DNA of 64,000 nt from contig NZ_JARHTP010000002.1 of the NCBI RefSeq assembly GCF_029223485.1, forward strand, positions 682,001 to 746,000, in the 5' to 3' direction. Every line of letters begins with the position of its first letter. The first letter of the stretch is position 1. The DNA is from Streptomyces coacervatus (GTDB lineage Bacteria; Actinomycetota; Actinomycetes; Streptomycetales; Streptomycetaceae). The position numbers and the translations under genes are program-made. Below are positions 60,379-64,000 of this stretch, piece by piece. The notes beneath the pieces are model-generated. The model was not told the DNA's origin and did no database searches. It worked only from the letters and a program-made list of their open reading frames with translations.

Positions 60379-62218
60379 CGGTCGGGTCGTCCACCGTGGA
60401 CGGGATGGGTTCGTCGAGGCCGTCGGCGATGCCGCGCATCGTCTTGCGCAGGATCTTCCCCGAGCGCGTCTTGGGCAGGGCGGCCACGACGGCGACCTCC
60501 TTGAGGGAGGCGACGGCACCGATGCGTTCGCGTACGAGCCGGACCAGTTCGGCCTCGACCTCCCTCGGGTCGCGGGCGGTGCCCGCCTTCAGGACGACGA
60601 AGCCGCGTGGTACCTGCCCCTTGAGTGCGTCCGCGACGCCGATCACGGCGCACTCGGCGACATCGGGGTGAGCGGCCAGGGCTTCTTCCATGCTGCCGGT
60701 GGACAGCCGGTGTCCGGCGACGTTGATGACGTCGTCGGTGCGGCCCATGACGTACACGTAGCCGTCCTCGTCAATGTGCCCGCCGTCGCCGGTGAGGTAG
60801 TAGCCGTCGTAGGCGGAGAGGTAGGAGGCGACGAAGCGGGCGTCGTCGTTCCAGAGGGTGGGCAGCGAACCGGGCGGCAGGGGCAGCTTCACGACGATCG
60901 CGCCGTCGACCCCGGCCGGCACGGGCCGCCCCGAGGGGTCGAGGACGCGCACGTCCCAGCCCGGCAGTGGACGGGTGGGCGAGCCGGGTTTGACGGGGGC
61001 GGCCTCGATGCCGACCGGGTTGGCGACGATCGGCCAGCCGGTCTCCGTCTGCCACCAGTGGTCGATCACCGGGATGTCCAGGAGGGCGCTCGCCCAGTGG
61101 TAGGTCTCGGGGTCGAGGCGTTCACCGGCGAGGAAGAGGTAGCGCAGCCGGGAGAGGTCGTAGTCCGCGGTGAGGACGCCCTTCGGGTCCTCCTTCCTGA
61201 TGGCGCGGAAGGCGGTGGGCGCCGTGAACATGGTCTTGACGCCGTGCTCGGCGGCGACCCGCCAGAACTGGCCCGCATCCGGGGTGCCGACCGGCTTGCC
61301 CTCGTACAGCACGGTCGTGGCACCGGCCAGCAGCGGCCCGTAGACGATGTACGAGTGCCCGACGACCCAGCCGACATCGGACCCGGTGAACATCGTCTCG
61401 CCCGGACCGATGTCGTACACGGCACCCATCGACCAGTGCAGAGCCACGGCACAACCGCCGCAGTCGCGGACAACTCCCTTGGGTTTCCCGGTCGTTCCGG
61501 ACGTGTAGAGGATGTAGAGGGGGTCGGTCGCCGCCACGGGAAGACAGGCGGCGGGCGGCGCGGCGGCGACCAGGTCGGCCCAGTCGAGGTCGTCCGGCCC
61601 CAACTCGGCCTGCTCCTGGGGCCGTTGCAGGATCACCCGCTTCTGTGGCTTGTGCGCGGCGAGTTCGATCGCGCGGTCCAGCAGCGGCTTGTAGGGGATG
61701 ACGCGCTTGCCCTCGATGCCGCAGGAGGCGGAGACGACCACCTTGGGGGTGGCGTCGTCGATGCGGACGGCGAGTTCGGGTGGGGCGAACCCGCCGAAGA
61801 CCACTGAGTGGACGGCGCCGATGCGTGCGCAGGCCAGCATCGCGATGGCGGCCTCGGGGACCATCGGCATATAGATGACCACCCGGTCGCCGTGCCCCAC
61901 ACCGAGCCCGGCGAGGGCCCCGGCGAAGGCCGCCACCTCGTCCCTCAACTCGGCGTAGGTGTAGGTGCGCCGGGTGCCGGTCACCGGGGAGTCGTGGATG
62001 AGCGCGGGCTGTTCGCCCCGGCCGGCTTCGACATGCCGGTCCAGTGCGTTGAAGCAGACGTTGAGCCGGCCGTCCGGAAACCAGCGGTAGAAGGGTGCGC
62101 CCGAGGAGTCCAGGGCACGGGACGGCGCCACCTCCCAGTCGACGCCTTCCGCCGCCCCCAGCCAGAAGCCCTCCGGGTCTTCGAGGCTGGCCCGGAAGAC
62201 GTCCTCGTACATTCCCAT
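60329..62218 (-). CDS. prpE: Propionyl-CoA synthetase (PrpE-like acyl-CoA ligase)
   Basis: A 629-residue AMP-forming acyl-CoA synthetase. It shows LYILYTSGTTGKPKGVVRDC, TGSDVGWVVGHSYIVYGPLL, WWQTETGWPIV, YLTGDGGHIDEDGYVYVMGR and the C-terminal acetylation-site loop PKTRSGKILRKTMRGIADG. The gGVVRDtGG-like loop and the extended N-terminus (EGFWLGAAEGVDWEVAPSRA) favour PrpE over Acs. It activates propionate, and likely acetate or acrylate, in the cytosol. The gene is separated by 51 nt from the downstream end of lpdA on the same strand. Confidence 0.87.
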   Translation of the reverse strand: MGMYEDVFRASLEDPEGFWLGAAEGVDWEVAPSRALDSSGAPFYRWFPDGRLNVCFNALDRHVEAGRGEQPALIHDSPVTGTRRTYTYAELRDEVAAFAGALAGLGVGHGDRVVIYMPMVPEAAIAMLACARIGAVHSVVFGGFAPPELAVRIDDATPKVVVSASCGIEGKRVIPYKPLLDRAIELAAHKPQKRVILQRPQEQAELGPDDLDWADLVAAAPPAACLPVAATDPLYILYTSGTTGKPKGVVRDCGGCAVALHWSMGAVYDIGPGETMFTGSDVGWVVGHSYIVYGPLLAGATTVLYEGKPVGTPDAGQFWRVAAEHGVKTMFTAPTAFRAIRKEDPKGVLTADYDLSRLRYLFLAGERLDPETYHWASALLDIPVIDHWWQTETGWPIVANPVGIEAAPVKPGSPTRPLPGWDVRVLDPSGRPVPAGVDGAIVVKLPLPPGSLPTLWNDDARFVASYLSAYDGYYLTGDGGHIDEDGYVYVMGRTDDVINVAGHRLSTGSMEEALAAHPDVAECAVIGVADALKGQVPRGFVVLKAGTARDPREVEAELVRLVRERIGAVASLKEVAVVAALPKTRSGKILRKTMRGIADGLDEPIPSTVDDPTVIENLRPLLHRPDHTV

Positions 62219-62269
62219 CGCGCTCTCCTTGACCAGAGTTGTGGTGGCCTGCCTGCTCCCGCCCCCATC

Positions 62270-63682
62270 TCACATGTTGATCATATGACCGGCCAAGCCG
62301 TGTACGGCCTCCTTGACCGCCTCGCCCAGGGTGGGGTGTGCATGCACATTGCGGGCGACCTCGTGGACGGTCAGGTCCCACTGCTGGGCCAAGGTCAGCT
62401 CGGGCAGCAGCTCCGTGACGTCGGGGCCGATCAGGTGGCCGCCGATGAGCTCTCCGTGCGTCGCATCGCTGATCAGCTTCACGAAACCGGTGACATCGCC
62501 CAGGCCGTGCGACTTGCCGTTGGCGGTGAAGGGGAACTTCGCCACCTTGACGTCGTACCCCAGGTCACGGGCCTGAGCCTCGGTGTAGCCGAAACTGGCG
62601 ATCTGAGGCTGGCAGTAGGTGGCTCGCGGGATCATCACGTAGTCGAGCTCCATGGTCTCCGCGTCCGCGAGGGTCTCGGCGGCGATGATGCCCATCGCCT
62701 CCGCGGCGTGCGCGAGCATCAGCTTGGCGGTCACGTCGCCGATCGCGTAGAGGTGAGGCACTGAGGTACGGCACCGACCGTCGACCTCGATCGCCCCGCG
62801 CCCGTTGACCTGCACGCCGGTGTTCTCCAGGCCGTAGCCGGTGACGTTGGGCTGGAAGCCGATCGCCTGGAGGACCTTGTCCGCCTCCAGCACCTGCTGC
62901 GAGCCGTCCTGGGCGGTGACGGTGACCCGGACCTGGGGGCCGGACTCGTCGATGGCGTCGACCCGGGTGGAGGTGAGCACGTCGACGCCGAGCCTGCGGT
63001 ACTGCTTGGCGAGCTCGGCGGAGACCTCGGCGTCCTCCAGCGGAGCGACGCGGTCCAGGAACTCGACGATCGTCACCTTCACGCCGTAGTTGTGCAGCAC
63101 ATAGGCGAACTCCACACCGATCGCTCCGGCACCCGCGATGACGATCGACTGCGGGAGGTCCTCGGCGAGGATCTGCTCCTCGAACGTCACCACGCGCGCG
63201 CTGCGCTTGGTGCCCGGCAGCAGCTTCGGCGTGGCGCCGGTGGCGATGATGCAGTGCTCGAAGCCGATGGTGCGGGTCTCGCCGTCATAGCCGGCCACCT
63301 GCAGGGTGTGCGGGTCGAGGAAGGTGCCACGGCCGTCGAATTCCGTGATCTTGTTCTTCTTCATCAGGTAGTGCACGCCCTTGACCCGGCCGTCCGCCAC
63401 CTTGCGGCTACGGCGGAACGCCTCCCCGTAGTCGAAGGTGACCTGACCCTCCACCTTGATGCCGAAGGTCTTCGCCTCGCGCGTGAAGATGTGCGCCAGC
63501 TCCGCGTTGCGCAGCAGGGCCTTGCTGGGGATGCACCCCACGTTCAGACAGACACCGCCCCAGTACTTCTCCTCGACGACAGCCACGCGTCTGCCCAGCT
63601 GGGCGGCGCGGACGGCGGCGACATAGCCGCCGGGGCCGGCTCCGAGGACGACGACATCGAAGTACTCGCCCTGCTCGTCCAT
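62270..63682 (-). CDS. lpdA: Dihydrolipoyl dehydrogenase
   Basis: A 470-residue flavoprotein disulfide reductase. FAD-binding start [20 protein letters not shown], redox pair [19 protein letters not shown] loop [20 protein letters not shown] and the C-terminal catalytic [13 protein letters not shown] are all intact. It reoxidises the lipoyl arm of 2-oxoacid dehydrogenase complexes. The start is the ATG at 63682 after GAGAGGAAG; the upstream in-frame extension is not supported. No E1/E2 genes are adjacent, so it serves complexes encoded elsewhere. Confidence 0.95.
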   Translation of the reverse strand: MDEQGEYFDVVVLGAGPGGYVAAVRAAQLGRRVAVVEEKYWGGVCLNVGCIPSKALLRNAELAHIFTREAKTFGIKVEGQVTFDYGEAFRRSRKVADGRVKGVHYLMKKNKITEFDGRGTFLDPHTLQVAGYDGETRTIGFEHCIIATGATPKLLPGTKRSARVVTFEEQILAEDLPQSIVIAGAGAIGVEFAYVLHNYGVKVTIVEFLDRVAPLEDAEVSAELAKQYRRLGVDVLTSTRVDAIDESGPQVRVTVTAQDGSQQVLEADKVLQAIGFQPNVTGYGLENTGVQVNGRGAIEVDGRCRTSVPHLYAIGDVTAKLMLAHAAEAMGIIAAETLADAETMELDYVMIPRATYCQPQIASFGYTEAQARDLGYDVKVAKFPFTANGKSHGLGDVTGFVKLISDATHGELIGGHLIGPDVTELLPELTLAQQWDLTVHEVARNVHAHPTLGEAVKEAVHGLAGHMINM

Positions 63683-63858
63683 GACGCTTCCTCTCTGCGG
63701 GACCGGGAGACCCTGACCATCATCCAAGGCAGACGTAGAGGCCGCACTTACACTCCGGCCCCGAACTATGTTGTCCCACCACATGTGCGCCTGACCTGCG
63801 GATTCCTACGGTGTTCCGACACGAACCCGTCCCCACTGCACACGAGGAAGTGGCGCAC

Positions 63859-64000
63859 ATGGCCTCCGGAACCACCGCTCCCCCACCACCCGCGAACCTC
63901 CGTCGCATCGTCGCCGCCAGCCTCATCGGCACGACCATCGAGTGGTACGACTTCTTCCTCTACGGTTCCGCCGCGGCGCTCGTCTTCAACAAGCTGTTCT
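63859..64000 (+). CDS. MHS-family MFS transporter (3' partial)
   Basis: The first 47 residues of a membrane transporter, cut by the window end. The text [20 protein letters not shown], then [13 protein letters not shown] is the first helix of metabolite:H+ symporters of the MHS (ShiA/ProP-like) branch of the major facilitator superfamily. The ATG at 63859 lies 8 nt after GAGGAAG. Divergent from lpdA. The transported solute is unknown. Confidence 0.85.
   Translation, partial: MASGTTAPPPPANLRRIVAASLIGTTIEWYDFFLYGSAAALVFNKLF

Overview
The window is chromosomal DNA from a high-GC actinomycete, almost certainly a Streptomyces. The support is uniformly GC-rich codon third positions, frequent GTG/TTG starts, 4-bp start/stop overlaps, and typical Streptomyces families (XRE-TPR regulator, VanJ/VanY-type genes, MpaB-type oxygenase, YbjQ proteins). 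I see no rRNA, tRNA, CRISPR array or intact insertion sequence.

Layout. 1-5.8 kb: the end of a sugar-phosphate isomerase-like gene, a polytopic membrane protein, a NodB-type polysaccharide deacetylase, an unusual single-chain sigma factor / zinc motif / membrane segment / CAP-domain protein, and a GNAT acetyltransferase. 5.9-9.9 kb: a three-gene overlapping operon with a CHAT protease, a small partner and a large membrane protein, resembling the ternary CHAT conflict systems. 10.1-11.9 kb: an MpaB/DUF2236 oxygenase and a divergent TetR gene sharing a striking operator. 12.9-18.4 kb: an XRE-TPR regulator followed by a compact ketosynthase III / acyl carrier protein / ketosynthase II / reductase cluster. 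18.4-23.4 kb: gene wreckage (acyltransferase, PucR, GNAT, IS701 fragments), a small secreted protein and an operon of two YbjQ-type proteins (three domains) with a small partner.

24.1-51.7 kb (minus strand) is the centrepiece: 21 tightly coupled genes for an extracellular polysaccharide. They encode an initiating sugar phosphotransferase, an AlgD-like nucleotide-sugar dehydrogenase, two chain-length proteins with degenerate kinase domains, glycosyltransferases, a Wzx-type flippase, a Wzy-type polymerase, an asparagine synthase, a fused dehydrogenase, a heparinase-like lyase, a beta-helix lipoprotein, and a cassette (cytidylyltransferase, C-methyltransferase, PIG-L deacetylase, SDR, DUF4910 peptidase-like protein, 3,5-epimerase, aminotransferase, pyruvyl transferase) that looks designed to make and decorate a branched amino sugar. 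The operon is bracketed by transposase remnants (IS701-like and IS5-like) and preceded by three tandem GC-rich hairpins. A PAP2 phosphatase sits convergently at its far end.

52.7-64 kb: a type B carboxylesterase, a divergent PadR regulator with perfect inverted repeats, and a quinone reductase. Then comes a scar where fragments of a WD40 protein, a GH25 lysozyme and a sensor kinase are joined. Next are the orphaned response regulator with divergent VanY-like and VanJ-like genes, an EVE-domain protein, a propionyl-CoA synthetase, a dihydrolipoamide dehydrogenase and the start of an MHS-family transporter.

All functional calls come from reading motifs and remembered family patterns; no search was run.
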